The notes under the pieces: generated by a model
What the model saw: only the letters and a program-made list of their open reading frames with translations
What the model was told of the DNA's origin: nothing
Databases searched by the model: none
DNA from: Firm-13 sp037143795
Lineage (GTDB): Bacteria > Bacillota > Clostridia > Saccharofermentanales > Saccharofermentanaceae
Assembly: GCA_037143795.1 (NCBI GenBank)
Contig: JBAWXZ010000001.1
Location: 1-64,000 of the forward strand
Length of the DNA stretch: 64,000 nt
Direction: 5' to 3'
Shown: one piece after another, positions 16,405 through 26,237 of the stretch
Position numbering within the stretch: position 1 is the stretch's first letter
How the letters are laid out: every line of letters starts with the position of its first letter
Made by a program: the position numbers and the translations under genes

Positions 16405-18273
16405 ATGTCTGGGAATTACTATTTTGGAGACCGTCCTGATCAGTCAGGATCGCCTTTCAGAAAAATACTGATAGGCGTCAGCCTTGCTGTACTTATGTGT
16501 GCCGTTGTGATTTTCGGCGTTCTTTATAGTAATACTGCAAGACTTTCCAAAGTGATCCCTTCTTTTCAGAAATCCCTTGAAGCACATGAATATGACAAGG
16601 CATTAACTATGTATCGTGATATTCAAGCCACAGTCCTAAGTGAAGATCCGGATAAGGCAGAATCAAACTCTCCTGAAAAAAGTGTAATGCAGGCCATGGA
16701 AGATACGGTTTATTCCAGGGTAGACGCAATTGAGAGCAGCATACGGTCGGATCGATATGTCCCAAGTGCCGATGATCGGGCTTTTCTTGAGCAAATGGGT
16801 GAGTTGACCGGAGCACGGCTTTCACTGTGGCTTCAAAGTCTATGCAGGGAATACCTGCTTGGAACAATCGAGAAGCCAACGCTTGAATTTATATTTGACC
16901 AGATCGGAACCTATACAAATGTTGCAGCAGCGGCTGAACCCCTTAGAATAGAAATTGATACCATCGAAAAATACCGGGGTGATGTGCAGACAGCTGAACA
17001 GTTTTATTCATCGAAATCGTATATTCCGGCTGTTGAGAAGTTCGAGGAAATAATCGCTTCTACATCCGGATTCGTTAATGAATATGCACAGTCACGTCTC
17101 CAGGAATGCGAAAAAGTAATGTATGATCCAATCATGAAGGAATGTGATCAGCTTCTTGAGACATTTAAGTATTATACGGCCGAAAACATTCTTTCCGATA
17201 TGGCCCGTATTTTCCCTGATGACCAGAAAGTGCAGGCCAAACTGCTTGAAGCAACATCCAATACATCCCAGGTGGTCGATTATACCGGAAGTGTTGAAAT
17301 GATCTGTGTAAAGCCTTTGATTGCAGACACAACACTGGCCTTTTCAAGCGGGAACGTTGGTTCAACAGATCCGCTCATGTTAACGACGGGGGAGTTCAAG
17401 GCTATCATTTCCGAGCTTTATGCGAATAACTATATTTTGATTGATGTCAGGACAATGACGGATCAGGCTAATACCGATGCGGTTATGCAGAAGACACTGA
17501 AGCTTCCTGAAAACAAGAAGCCAATCGTTATTGTTCTTGAAAACGACAATTATTCCGCATACCTGAGTGGAAAAGGTCTTTGCAGTGAGCTTCTGCTGAA
17601 CGATCAGCGACAGATCTGCGGCGAATACAAAAATGCCGCCGGACAGAATGTAATAAGCCGGGACGCTGAAGCGATAGGAATTCTGGATGCATTCGTTGAG
17701 GCTCACCCGGATTTTTCCTTTGATGGAGCCAAAGGTATTGTGTCCTTCACAGGCTATGAAACAGTTATGGGATATATAACAAACGCTGATCAGGTCGATG
17801 ACCGGAATGCAGCATTAACGGCAGCGGGACTTCCGTCAATCAGCCCTTCAAATGAAGATATCATCAAAAATCAGACCACCGTTACGGCAATTATGACACG
17901 TCTGAAAGAAACAGGGTGGACGCTGGCATCATCTACATATGGATTTATTAATGCCAACAGCTGTGACCTTGAGACAATTACCAACGATACCAATAAGTGG
18001 CTGACGCAGGTTGGGACACTGACCGGACCTGTTGAAATCATGATATATCCGAACGGCGATTTCATCAAAGGATCGGATCCCAGGTGTGTATTCCTGAAAG
18101 ACAGCGGGTTTCGGATTTTTTCAGGGGTCGGGCCTACGGCATACTATGCTTTCGGAGATAATTATCTTTATCTTGACCGGGCCCTTCTTAACGGGGATAC
18201 GCTTCGCAGCATTGATTATTCCCGCCTGTTTAATGTTTCTGCCGTATATGATCCGAAGAGGACAATACGCTAA
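16405..18273 (+). CDS. Membrane protein with degenerate polysaccharide-deacetylase-like domain
   Basis: A 622-residue protein with an N-terminal membrane helix (about 20-42), a helical, TPR-like extracytoplasmic region (about 45-285), then a domain resembling the NodB/polysaccharide deacetylase fold. Landmarks are LTTGEFKAIISELYANNYILI, IVIVLENDNYS, GIVSFTGYETVMGY and a later WTLASSTYGFIN. In active relatives the metal-binding Asp-Asp pair and the His of SHSYGHIN-like motifs are present. Here they read ENDN and STYGFIN, so catalysis is doubtful. It starts 2 bases after parC and is surely co-transcribed, but the functional link to topoisomerase is unclear. Confidence 0.65.
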   Translation: MSGNYYFGDRPDQSGSPFRKILIGVSLAVLMCAVVIFGVLYSNTARLSKVIPSFQKSLEAHEYDKALTMYRDIQATVLSEDPDKAESNSPEKSVMQAMEDTVYSRVDAIESSIRSDRYVPSADDRAFLEQMGELTGARLSLWLQSLCREYLLGTIEKPTLEFIFDQIGTYTNVAAAAEPLRIEIDTIEKYRGDVQTAEQFYSSKSYIPAVEKFEEIIASTSGFVNEYAQSRLQECEKVMYDPIMKECDQLLETFKYYTAENILSDMARIFPDDQKVQAKLLEATSNTSQVVDYTGSVEMICVKPLIADTTLAFSSGNVGSTDPLMLTTGEFKAIISELYANNYILIDVRTMTDQANTDAVMQKTLKLPENKKPIVIVLENDNYSAYLSGKGLCSELLLNDQRQICGEYKNAAGQNVISRDAEAIGILDAFVEAHPDFSFDGAKGIVSFTGYETVMGYITNADQVDDRNAALTAAGLPSISPSNEDIIKNQTTVTAIMTRLKETGWTLASSTYGFINANSCDLETITNDTNKWLTQVGTLTGPVEIMIYPNGDFIKGSDPRCVFLKDSGFRIFSGVGPTAYYAFGDNYLYLDRALLNGDTLRSIDYSRLFNVSAVYDPKRTIR

Positions 18274-18293
18274 ATACATCCGTATGTCTTTCT

Positions 18294-18322
18294 TTGCTAC
18301 AGTGGGTATGTTATTCTAAAAT
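18294..18322 (+). promoter_or_regulatory. Sigma-A promoter for the transglutaminase-like lipoprotein
   Basis: TTGCTA at 18294-18299, a 17-base spacer, TAAAAT at 18317-18322. Confidence 0.6.
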
Positions 18323-18406
18323 GCAGATGGGTTTGATTCCATATTTGTAAAAGAAGGTGTTTCTATTTCGAAATTTCATTTTTCTATTCATTCTGCTGTA
18401 AGCAGA

Positions 18407-19423
18407 ATGAAACGGGAGTTTAAAGGCAGGGCGGTATGTGTCCGGCTGCTTATATTAACGGTTGCTGTTTCATTTCTGATTGTATCCTCTTCCTGCGGAT
18501 CCTCTGACATTTCACAAGGAGCTTACCAGACATTTGCTGCCGCAATTGAAGATAATATTGCTCAGTTACTTCCGACAACCATACCGCAGGACGGCGAATT
18601 CTATGTCTCTTCAGACACAAAAGTTCAGGAGATCGGCAGTAAACAGGATTTGTTTTTTGTCCTGCAGGAAAGTTTATACGGCTTTCAACCTGATGTGTAT
18701 ATTAAAGTTGAAAATTATGATCTGTTTTCTCAGTTCTGGTCTGAACTGGCCAAGGACGGTGCTCTTCACTCTACCTTTGAAACAAGAGAAGTACAAATCG
18801 AATATGATGACAAATCCCCTTGTACAATCCGGCTGATGTTCACATATAATGCAGCGGGACAGATACTTAAAAAACTTTCAGACCAGGAGGACATGAAATT
18901 TACCGATACATCTGTTGAGAAATTATACAATTTCTGCATCGGGATTTTAAGTCAGATTATGACCCCCGACATGTCGGAACTTCAAAAAGAGACAGCAATC
19001 CATGATTATATAGTTACTCATACCAAGTACAGTGTATCAGGCAATCCGGACACACTTGCGTCTGCTGAAAGCGTACTCATTGACGGAATCGGGCAGTGCC
19101 AGGGCTACTCAGAGGCAATGAGCCTTCTTCTTAGCCTTTCGGGGATTACTTCCCGGATTGTCTCGGGTACGGCGTACGGTTCTGACGGCATCGCTGTTGC
19201 TCATGCCTGGAATCAGGTTCTTATCAACAGCGTCTGGTATCACGTAGACGTTACCTGGGATGACCCTATTCCGGATACCGGAGACTATGCGACACATGTT
19301 TACATGAACCGCTCGGATAAATTTATGAAGACGGATCACATATGGTCTGATCTCTTTGAGGTATGTCCTATAGACCAGCCTGATGCGGGTACCGATAGTG
19401 CCGTTGACATTACTGCTCCCTGA
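18407..19423 (+). CDS. Lipoprotein with transglutaminase-like cysteine protease domain
   Basis: A 338-residue surface lipoprotein (lipobox VSSSC, Cys30). The transglutaminase-like core has the triad Cys231 (GIGQCQGYSEAM), His266 (VAHAWNQV) and Asp281 (YHVDVTWDD). Bacterial members cleave or crosslink proteins or peptidoglycan peptides outside the cell. The start is uncertain: the ATG at 18407 has no ribosome site and lies in a hairpin (TTCTGCT/AGCAGAA). An in-frame ATT at 18365 sits 6 bases after AGAAGGTG and would add 14 residues. Monocistronic. Confidence 0.8.
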   Translation: MKREFKGRAVCVRLLILTVAVSFLIVSSSCGSSDISQGAYQTFAAAIEDNIAQLLPTTIPQDGEFYVSSDTKVQEIGSKQDLFFVLQESLYGFQPDVYIKVENYDLFSQFWSELAKDGALHSTFETREVQIEYDDKSPCTIRLMFTYNAAGQILKKLSDQEDMKFTDTSVEKLYNFCIGILSQIMTPDMSELQKETAIHDYIVTHTKYSVSGNPDTLASAESVLIDGIGQCQGYSEAMSLLLSLSGITSRIVSGTAYGSDGIAVAHAWNQVLINSVWYHVDVTWDDPIPDTGDYATHVYMNRSDKFMKTDHIWSDLFEVCPIDQPDAGTDSAVDITAP

Positions 19424-19462
19424 AATATTACTGTATCTGTTTAAAAAGAATAACATTTTGTA

Positions 19463-19492
19463 TTGGACGAATGTCATTTCAAATACTATAAT
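19463..19492 (+). promoter_or_regulatory. Sigma-A promoter for the PH-domain gene
   Basis: TTGGAC at 19463-19468, an 18-base spacer, TATAAT at 19487-19492. Confidence 0.65.
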
Positions 19493-19530
19493 TAAGTAAT
19501 GTTCCGGCGAATATTCATTGGAGGTGCTTT

Positions 19531-19983
19531 ATGTCTAACAAAAATGAAACGGATCAAGTAAAAAACTTACTGGTTGAAGAGGAAATACTCTGGAAAGACC
19601 GTAAGAGATATCTGGGACTCCCCATTTCCTTTACAATATATAGCCTGGACAATAACCGCTTTTATGTAAAGAGGGGTTTTTTTAATTCCGTAATGGACGA
19701 ACTTCTCCTGTACCGTGTCCTGGATGTTAAGCTGACCCGGTCACTTGGACAGAAAATATTCGGGGTCGGAACAATAATGCTGATGACCGCTGATCAATCT
19801 AATCCCAGCCTATATATAAAAAATGTCAGGCACTCCGACAGAGTCCGAAAACTCCTCAGTAATATCGTTGAACGTGAACGCAATGAAAAACGAATCATGG
19901 GCAAGGAAATGTATGGAGCTTCCGGAATGGGAATTATGGATGAAGTAGATTTACAGGAACACAATATGAATGGATTAATGTGA
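19531..19983 (+). CDS. Bacterial PH-domain protein
   Basis: A 150-residue soluble protein. Residues about 15-120 fit the bacterial pleckstrin-homology fold: EEEILWKDRKRYLGLPISFTIYS, then YVKRGFFNSVMDELLLYRVLDVKL and a terminal helix. No membrane helix. The role of such stand-alone PH proteins is mostly unknown. GGAGGTGCTTT precedes the ATG. The sirtuin gene follows 66 bases later and may be co-transcribed. Confidence 0.7.
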   Translation: MSNKNETDQVKNLLVEEEILWKDRKRYLGLPISFTIYSLDNNRFYVKRGFFNSVMDELLLYRVLDVKLTRSLGQKIFGVGTIMLMTADQSNPSLYIKNVRHSDRVRKLLSNIVERERNEKRIMGKEMYGASGMGIMDEVDLQEHNMNGLM

Positions 19984-20049
19984 ACTAGGGCTCAGGGCAG
20001 GCAATGTGGGATATCAGGCATGCTTTGTTCTGGGGGATGGGAATAAGTA

Positions 20050-20940
20050 GTGGAAACGAGACTCGACCGTTATAACGGGGCACGCGAGAAAAAAATCAGG
20101 CAATTAGGAGAGTTGATTGCAAATTCGGAAAACATTGTCTTTCTCGGGGGGGCCGGTGTATCGACGGAAAGCGGCATTCCTGATTTTCGCAGTGGACACG
20201 GCATATATAATCAAGACAGCGGAGTATCTTTTCGCCCGGTTGATATTATTAGCCATACGTTTTTTGTGGAACACACGGAAGAATTCTATGATTTTTATAA
20301 ACGCAAACTTTGTTATCCTGATGCGAAGCCTAATACAGCTCACAAAGCACTGGTCCGACTGGAAAAGCAGGGTAGACTGAAATCGATAATTACACAGAAT
20401 ATTGATAATCTTCACCAGTTGGCCGGAAGTAAGATTACCATCGAGCTTCATGGGTCTGTCCACCGCAATTATTGCATGTCGTGTAATGAACCATATTCCC
20501 TGGAATACATCCTGGCCAGTACAGGCGTTCCGCATTGTACAAAATGCGGTGGAATAGTCCGTCCGGATGTTGTACTTTACGAAGAAAATCTTGATCACAA
20601 TAATATTGATAAATCTATTGCAGCCATCGAAAAAGCTGATTTGATGATCATCGGCGGTACTTCACTGACGGTTTACCCGGCAGCAACTTTTGCCCAGTTC
20701 CTTCCGCATGACCGTGTTGTCATAATCAACAAGAGTTCAACATATCTGGATCTTCAGGCAATGCTGACGATTCATGACAGTATTGGTGCCGTTCTGGACG
20801 AGGCTGTCCCGAAGAGGGTTCGTTCCCCGAAATCAGCCGGAATTGCATCAACCCGTTCAAAATCAAGCAAATCGGTTCCTGCTGATTGTACAGATGGCAA
20901 AATGGTACTTTCGGACAAAAAGGATGGGGATTTAGGATAA
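20050..20940 (+). CDS. Sir2-family NAD-dependent protein deacylase
   Basis: Removes acyl groups from lysines using NAD+. NAD-binding GAGVSTESGIPDFR (about 34-47), TQNIDNLH (115-122), catalytic His134 in ELHGS, and the zinc knuckles Cys142/Cys145 and Cys163/Cys166 are all present. GTG start with a G-rich ribosome site. At 296 residues it exceeds the usual 240-250 because of a Ser/Lys-rich, probably disordered C-terminal tail of about 45 residues. The stop overlaps by 9 bases the end of the convergent ABC transporter gene. Confidence 0.92.
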   Translation: METRLDRYNGAREKKIRQLGELIANSENIVFLGGAGVSTESGIPDFRSGHGIYNQDSGVSFRPVDIISHTFFVEHTEEFYDFYKRKLCYPDAKPNTAHKALVRLEKQGRLKSIITQNIDNLHQLAGSKITIELHGSVHRNYCMSCNEPYSLEYILASTGVPHCTKCGGIVRPDVVLYEENLDHNNIDKSIAAIEKADLMIIGGTSLTVYPAATFAQFLPHDRVVIINKSSTYLDLQAMLTIHDSIGAVLDEAVPKRVRSPKSAGIASTRSKSSKSVPADCTDGKMVLSDKKDGDLG

Positions 20941-22704
20941 ATCGGCAAATTGAACATGATATAGTTCTGAATAGGAACCTTTCCTGCTTAAAAGTTCATC
21001 ATGTGTTCCCTGTTCCTCAATTCCATTTTCGCTCAGGTATATTATTTCATCGGCGCGGCGAATCGTTGAGAGCCGGTGCGCAATAACGATGCAGGTGCGT
21101 CCTTTTGACAGCCGCTCCAGCGCGTGCTGTATACGAAGCTCAGTCTGTGTATCAAGTGCGGATGTAGCTTCATCCAGCAGCAGCACCGGCGGATTTTTGA
21201 GAAATACCCTGGCGATGGAGATACGCTGTTTCTGTCCGCCCGACAGAAGCAGGCCGCGCTCGCCGACATAAGTGTTGTATCCATCCGGAAGGCTTCTTAC
21301 GAACTCGTCGAGTTCTGCTGCTTTTGCTGCCTCAATAACATCATCATCCGAGGAGTTCAGGTTGCCGTAGCGAATATTTTCCATTATGGTCGTAGCAAAC
21401 AGAAATACATCCTGCTGCACGATTCCGATATTTTTACGAAGCGAACTGATTTCTATGTCGCGGATATCGATTCCATCCAACCGTATTTCTCCTGACTGCA
21501 CTTCGTAAAACCGGGGAATCAGATGGCACAGCGTCGTTTTTCCGCTTCCGGAAGGTCCTACAACAGCAATTGTTTTGCCAGCGGGAATACGCAGGTTAAT
21601 GTCGGACAGGACCTTGTCTGCAGTCTCTTCGCTGCTGTATGAGAAAGTAACATGCGAAAAAGTCACTTCACCCTTAACATCCGTAAGAGTAATGGCATCC
21701 TTGCGGTTCGTTATATCCGGTTCTTCCCGCATAAGTTCTACAAAACGGGAAAATCCAGCCATTCCGGATTGATATAGTTCCGTGAAGTTCGTCAGCTTGC
21801 GGATAGGGCTTAAGAATGCCGAGATGTACAGAGTAAAAGCAACAAGGTCGATTATTGTCATTTTTTCCTGCATGATCAGATAACCGCCGAATCCGATCGA
21901 AATAAGACTCAGCATACAGATCATGAATTCCATTCCCGAAATAAAGAGAGACATGACGCGGTAAAATTGTGCCCTTGCCGATTTAAACAGAAGACTCCCA
22001 TGCATGAATTTATCAGATTCATAGTCCTCGTTTGCAAAAGCCTTTGCTACACGTGTACCTGAAATGGTTGATTCGATTTCAGCATTTATAGAGGCTGTGC
22101 TTTGCTTGAGAAAACTAGCGGCAGCTGACATTTTTTTCCTGAGAAATATGGTAAAGAGAAGAAGGACCGGCAAAGAAATAATCAGGATGACAGCCAGCTG
22201 CACATTAATCATGAGAAGTGCTGCAAAGGATCCTATCAATGTAACGGAAGAAATAAACAGATCTTCCGGACCATGGTGAGACAGTTCGGTAATATCAAAA
22301 AGATCCGTCAGGATACGGCTCATCAGGCTGCCTGTACGTGTGCTGTCATAAAATGAGAACGACAATTTCTGCAGGTGTGCGAACAAATCCCTTCGCATCT
22401 GCATCTCGATGTTGGCGCCCATGAGATGACCCCAGTAATTAACGACAAACTGCATACCGGCCCGGAATACAAACGCTGCAAAAATTCCCGCAACCACCAG
22501 GAAGAAGGTCCGGTAATCTTTCTGCGGCAGATAATTCTGGAGTGCATAGCGGGACACCATGGGAAAGCATAAATCAATTCCTGCAATAATAAAGGCACAT
22601 AACATATCAATCAGGAATAATTTCATATTTGGTCGATAATATGCTGTAAATAAAGAGAAAGATTTTTTCTTTCTGAAATCACTTTCGGGAACTGTCATAT
22701 TCAT
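20932..22704 (-). CDS. ABC exporter half-transporter (membrane plus ATPase domains)
   Basis: A 590-residue type IV ABC exporter subunit: six membrane helices (about 25-315), then an ATPase with Walker A GPSGSGKTT, signature LLSGGQKQR, Walker B VLLLDEAT and switch IAHRLST. Such MsbA/lipid/multidrug-type subunits usually act as homodimers exporting lipids, peptides or drugs; the substrate cannot be read from the sequence. Transcribed alone, divergent from the MutS-like gene, and overlapping the sirtuin gene tail to tail. Confidence 0.9.
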   Translation of the reverse strand: MNMTVPESDFRKKKSFSLFTAYYRPNMKLFLIDMLCAFIIAGIDLCFPMVSRYALQNYLPQKDYRTFFLVVAGIFAAFVFRAGMQFVVNYWGHLMGANIEMQMRRDLFAHLQKLSFSFYDSTRTGSLMSRILTDLFDITELSHHGPEDLFISSVTLIGSFAALLMINVQLAVILIISLPVLLLFTIFLRKKMSAAASFLKQSTASINAEIESTISGTRVAKAFANEDYESDKFMHGSLLFKSARAQFYRVMSLFISGMEFMICMLSLISIGFGGYLIMQEKMTIIDLVAFTLYISAFLSPIRKLTNFTELYQSGMAGFSRFVELMREEPDITNRKDAITLTDVKGEVTFSHVTFSYSSEETADKVLSDINLRIPAGKTIAVVGPSGSGKTTLCHLIPRFYEVQSGEIRLDGIDIRDIEISSLRKNIGIVQQDVFLFATTIMENIRYGNLNSSDDDVIEAAKAAELDEFVRSLPDGYNTYVGERGLLLSGGQKQRISIARVFLKNPPVLLLDEATSALDTQTELRIQHALERLSKGRTCIVIAHRLSTIRRADEIIYLSENGIEEQGTHDELLSRKGSYSELYHVQFADLS

Positions 22705-22826
22705 CAGTCAACCTGCCTTTCCATTTCACTCCATTCTATCCAACATGCCGCTTAATTACCATGAATGTTATCATTGTTGTGTTAAAATTATTTATGTATT
22801 CTAATTGTAAAAACGGGGGAAATAGT

Positions 22827-24680
22827 GTGGAAGATATCAAAATCCAAGAACGCAACCAGATCTTTGCGGATAGAAAGAAAGAATTGTCAGATAAACTAAC
22901 TGCAAAAACGACAATTTCAAACATATACAGCAATGTGCGCATGGCCCTGTTTCTTGCTGCCTTTATTTCTGCCGGAGCCTTTGCCTTATTAAAACAGACT
23001 GCGTACGCAAGCATCTCTTTCGGGTTATTTGCAGCAGCCTTTATTGTCATAGTTATCATACATTCAAAAATCAAAAACCAAATAGCACTGTTGAATTCAC
23101 TTACCTCAATTCAGGATGAATATCAGTCGAGAATTGAGCACCGTTTTGATAAACTGCCGGATTCAGGGGAAGACTTCCGTGACAGAAGCCATGATTTCTC
23201 AGATGATCTGGACCTTTTCGGGTCTCGATCCCTTTTTCACCTGATAACGATTGCACAGACCTGGTTTGGAAGAAAGACACTTGCGGAATATCTTGTATCA
23301 GCGCAAAGGAAAGATAAATCTGTTGAAGAAATTCAGCTGAGGCAGCAGGCGGTTCAGGAGCTGTCAGTCAAGATACCAATGCTTCAGGAATTCCAGGCTG
23401 CAGGCAGGCTGTCCCGTCAGAGCGCAGAGGATCCGACAAAATTGTTGGAATATGCAAAAAAGAAAGCAGGGGAGAAACCCCTTGTCTCATTTACCTTATG
23501 CTTGTTTTCCGCAGCTGTATCGGCGGCATTTGCAGTGACGGCAGTATTATCTGCTGTTTCCGTTATTTCATATGTTTATCCGGCACTGATTGCTGTTTTT
23601 CAACTTTGCCTGGTAGCCCTGAACTATCAGAAGTTTAAACCTGTCTTTGCATCAGTGGAAGATTTCTATTTTGAGCTTACTGCATATGCCGAACTTTTTG
23701 AAGATTTGGAAAATGCACAGGTTTCATCGGAGATACTCATAGAAACACAGAATATTCTTTTATCCAGGATTGGTGACAAGGCATCCTCTGCTTCCGCAAG
23801 AGTGAGGAAGCTGCATAAAATTTGTCTTTTTATGCAGGTAAGAAGTCAGCCTATTCTGTTTTTCCTTCTGAATATCTTCTTCCTGTATGATAATTACTGT
23901 ATCTTTTTTCTGGAAAAATGGAAGAAGGAATCAGGGAGCAAACTCGAATCATATATGCGTGCTCTCGGCACCTGGGAAGCGCTTGCGAGCCTTACAACCC
24001 TCACTTTTGTATATCCGGAATGCGCATTTCCCACTTTCAGGGAATCTGATGGCACAAAAGCATCACAGGCTTATTTTGTGTCAAAGCGTATGGGGCATCC
24101 GCTTATACCCGTTGACAGGCAGGTAAGAAATGACTTTTCACTGCCGGATGGGATTGCCCTGATTACCGGGTCCAATATGTCCGGCAAAACAACTCTTCTA
24201 CGAACAGTTGGGATAAATGCCGTCCTGGCCTATGCAGGTACAATCTGCTGTTCTGATTATTTACTGCTTGGTCTCATGCAAATCGGATCCTCCATGCGTA
24301 TTGCGGATGATCTTGGAGAAGGCCTGTCAACATTCTATGCTGAGTTGCTGCGCATCGAAAAAATTATTACAAAAGGAAGATCGGAAGAGCCGCTTTTGTT
24401 CCTGATAGACGAAATATTCAGAGGAACAAATTCGCGTGACAGAACAGACGGAGCAAAAATTGTCCTGAAGAACCTGTCCAGGGACTGGATCATCGGTATT
24501 ATGTCAACGCATGATTATGAATTGTGTTCTCTGGATTTTCAAAGCGGTGTTGAGATTTCGAATTATCATTTTTCGGAATCTTATGATGAATTGGGAATTC
24601 ATTTTGACTATCGTCTTACTCCCGGGGTGTCCGTATCTGCAAACGCAAGGTATTTAATGCGGATGATCGGGATTGAATAG
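22827..24680 (+). CDS. Membrane-anchored MutS-like ATPase
   Basis: A 617-residue protein from the GTG at 22827, which follows GGGGGA by 6 bases; an upstream ATG at 22761 lacks a ribosome site. Two membrane helices near the N-terminus (about 35-80) and two more around 210-260 are followed by helical lever-like regions. The C-terminal MutS domain V has Walker A TGSNMSGKTTLL, DDLGEGLSTFYAEL, Walker B FLIDEIFRGTNSRDR and STHD. It lacks the mismatch-recognition domain and so is not a repair MutS. It belongs to the membrane-bound MutS-like ATPases of Firmicutes, whose role is not established. Confidence 0.82.
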   Translation: MEDIKIQERNQIFADRKKELSDKLTAKTTISNIYSNVRMALFLAAFISAGAFALLKQTAYASISFGLFAAAFIVIVIIHSKIKNQIALLNSLTSIQDEYQSRIEHRFDKLPDSGEDFRDRSHDFSDDLDLFGSRSLFHLITIAQTWFGRKTLAEYLVSAQRKDKSVEEIQLRQQAVQELSVKIPMLQEFQAAGRLSRQSAEDPTKLLEYAKKKAGEKPLVSFTLCLFSAAVSAAFAVTAVLSAVSVISYVYPALIAVFQLCLVALNYQKFKPVFASVEDFYFELTAYAELFEDLENAQVSSEILIETQNILLSRIGDKASSASARVRKLHKICLFMQVRSQPILFFLLNIFFLYDNYCIFFLEKWKKESGSKLESYMRALGTWEALASLTTLTFVYPECAFPTFRESDGTKASQAYFVSKRMGHPLIPVDRQVRNDFSLPDGIALITGSNMSGKTTLLRTVGINAVLAYAGTICCSDYLLLGLMQIGSSMRIADDLGEGLSTFYAELLRIEKIITKGRSEEPLLFLIDEIFRGTNSRDRTDGAKIVLKNLSRDWIIGIMSTHDYELCSLDFQSGVEISNYHFSESYDELGIHFDYRLTPGVSVSANARYLMRMIGIE

Positions 24681-24912
24681 AAAAACGAATCCGCAAAGGA
24701 AGAAGAATCGCAAGATATTTGCTGAGATAAAAATGAATTCATGCAAAATCGCCTTGCAAAATGCTTCAAACACATATAAAATGAAACGCAGACGATGTCA
24801 ACCTGCAATTAACTTGCAATATTGTTACTGAACTTGCAGATTGCGGACTATTTTCGGTTTTCCATTATGTAAGGATTTTAAATTCCGTACAAAACAGCAG
24901 GGGGCTTTATTA

Positions 24913-26166
24913 ATGATTTCTTTTATACAGCAGACTGAATTTTTCGGTAACTCAAATCCACAGTTACTGGTTTCGGAGTTTGGAACTCCGTTATATGTAT
25001 ATAACGAAAAAATTCTCAGGGAAAGAATGAAGAGGATGGCGCATCTCATTTCTTATCCGGGTTTTACAGCGAACTATTCAATTAAGACGAATTCAAATCT
25101 ATCTATTTTGAAAATGGCGCTTGATGAAGGATTGAATGCTGATGCCATGTCGCCCGGAGAAATATTTCTGCTGCTCAAAGCCGGTTTTCCCAGGGAACGT
25201 ATATTTTATGTGTCCAATAACGTTTCTGCGGAGGAACTTCAGTATGCAATAGACCAAGGCGTTGTAGTAAGTCTCGATAGCCTTTCACAACTGGAACTCT
25301 TCGGCAAAATCAATCGCGGCGGACGATGCGCCGTCCGGCTGAATCCCGGTTACGGAGCCGGACATCATGAAAAGGTCATCACTGCAGGCAAAAAGACAAA
25401 ATTTGCTATTTCGGAATCAGATGTACCGGAAATAATGAAAATTGCCGCAAAGTATGACCTGAAAATCATAGGAATCAATCAGCATATCGGGTCGTTATTT
25501 ATGGATGGTTCTCCATTTATGCTTGCTGTCGAACAATTCCTTAAAATTGCCATGCAATTCAAAAACCTTGAATTTGTTGATTTCGGCGGCGGTTTTGGTA
25601 TACCTTATCATAAACTTTCCGGTGAACAGGAATTTGATCTTGAATCATTTGGAGCTGCCCTTGAAAAAGTAGTTGAGGACTGGTCTGACCGTTACGGCAG
25701 AAACGTAGTGTTTAAGTCTGAACCCGGCCGTTATATTGCGGCAGAAGGCGGAGTCATACTAGGTACCGTTAACGCAAAGAAGAATAACAGCGGAATCAAG
25801 TACATTGGAACGGATATCGGTATGAATGTACTGATTCGTCCCGCCATGTATAATTCGTGGCATGACATTGAAGTATTCCGGAACGGGACATTGATAGATG
25901 ATCATAATGGTATCGAGAAAGTAACCGTTGTAGGCAATATCTGCGAAAGCGGTGATATCCTTGCGAAGGAGCGTGAACTTCCTGTCGTAATGGAAGGTGA
26001 TGTACTTTGTGTTCTTGACGCCGGTGCATATGGTTACTCTATGAGTTCCAACTATAATAACCGCCTGCGGCCTGCAGAAGTTCTGATCGGTCTTGACGGT
26101 GAACCAAAACTTATCAGAAGAAGAGATACTCTTGAAGATTTACTGACTAATTTTCCCATATCATAA
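24913..26166 (+). CDS. lysA: Diaminopimelate decarboxylase
   Basis: Last step of lysine synthesis: PLP-dependent decarboxylation of meso-diaminopimelate. The 417 residues show the PLP lysine in YSIKTNSN, HIGSLF, the phosphate-binding GGGFGIPY, EPGRYI, CESGDILAKERELP and AGAYGYSMSSNYN. A TTG at 24841 extends the frame, but the ATG at 24913 follows AGGGGGC and starts where the family does. Between the preceding gene and this start (about 230 bases) CTTGCA recurs several times. A strong terminator follows. Confidence 0.93.
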   Translation: MISFIQQTEFFGNSNPQLLVSEFGTPLYVYNEKILRERMKRMAHLISYPGFTANYSIKTNSNLSILKMALDEGLNADAMSPGEIFLLLKAGFPRERIFYVSNNVSAEELQYAIDQGVVVSLDSLSQLELFGKINRGGRCAVRLNPGYGAGHHEKVITAGKKTKFAISESDVPEIMKIAAKYDLKIIGINQHIGSLFMDGSPFMLAVEQFLKIAMQFKNLEFVDFGGGFGIPYHKLSGEQEFDLESFGAALEKVVEDWSDRYGRNVVFKSEPGRYIAAEGGVILGTVNAKKNNSGIKYIGTDIGMNVLIRPAMYNSWHDIEVFRNGTLIDDHNGIEKVTVVGNICESGDILAKERELPVVMEGDVLCVLDAGAYGYSMSSNYNNRLRPAEVLIGLDGEPKLIRRRDTLEDLLTNFPIS

Positions 26167-26197
26167 ATATTGTTGGTTTATAATTTGAATATGTTTT

Positions 26198-26225
26198 AAA
26201 AGCGACGGTATACCGTCGCTTTTTT
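26198..26225 (+). terminator. Terminator of lysA
   Basis: AAAAGCGACGG pairs perfectly with CCGTCGCTTTT across a TATA loop, ending in six T residues. Confidence 0.93.
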
Positions 26226-26237
26226 GACATAATTGCT

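Noticed and set aside
24681..24912. Lysine riboswitch ahead of lysA
   Set aside because: The conserved L-box elements are not visible; the region is AT-rich and lacks a terminator hairpin.
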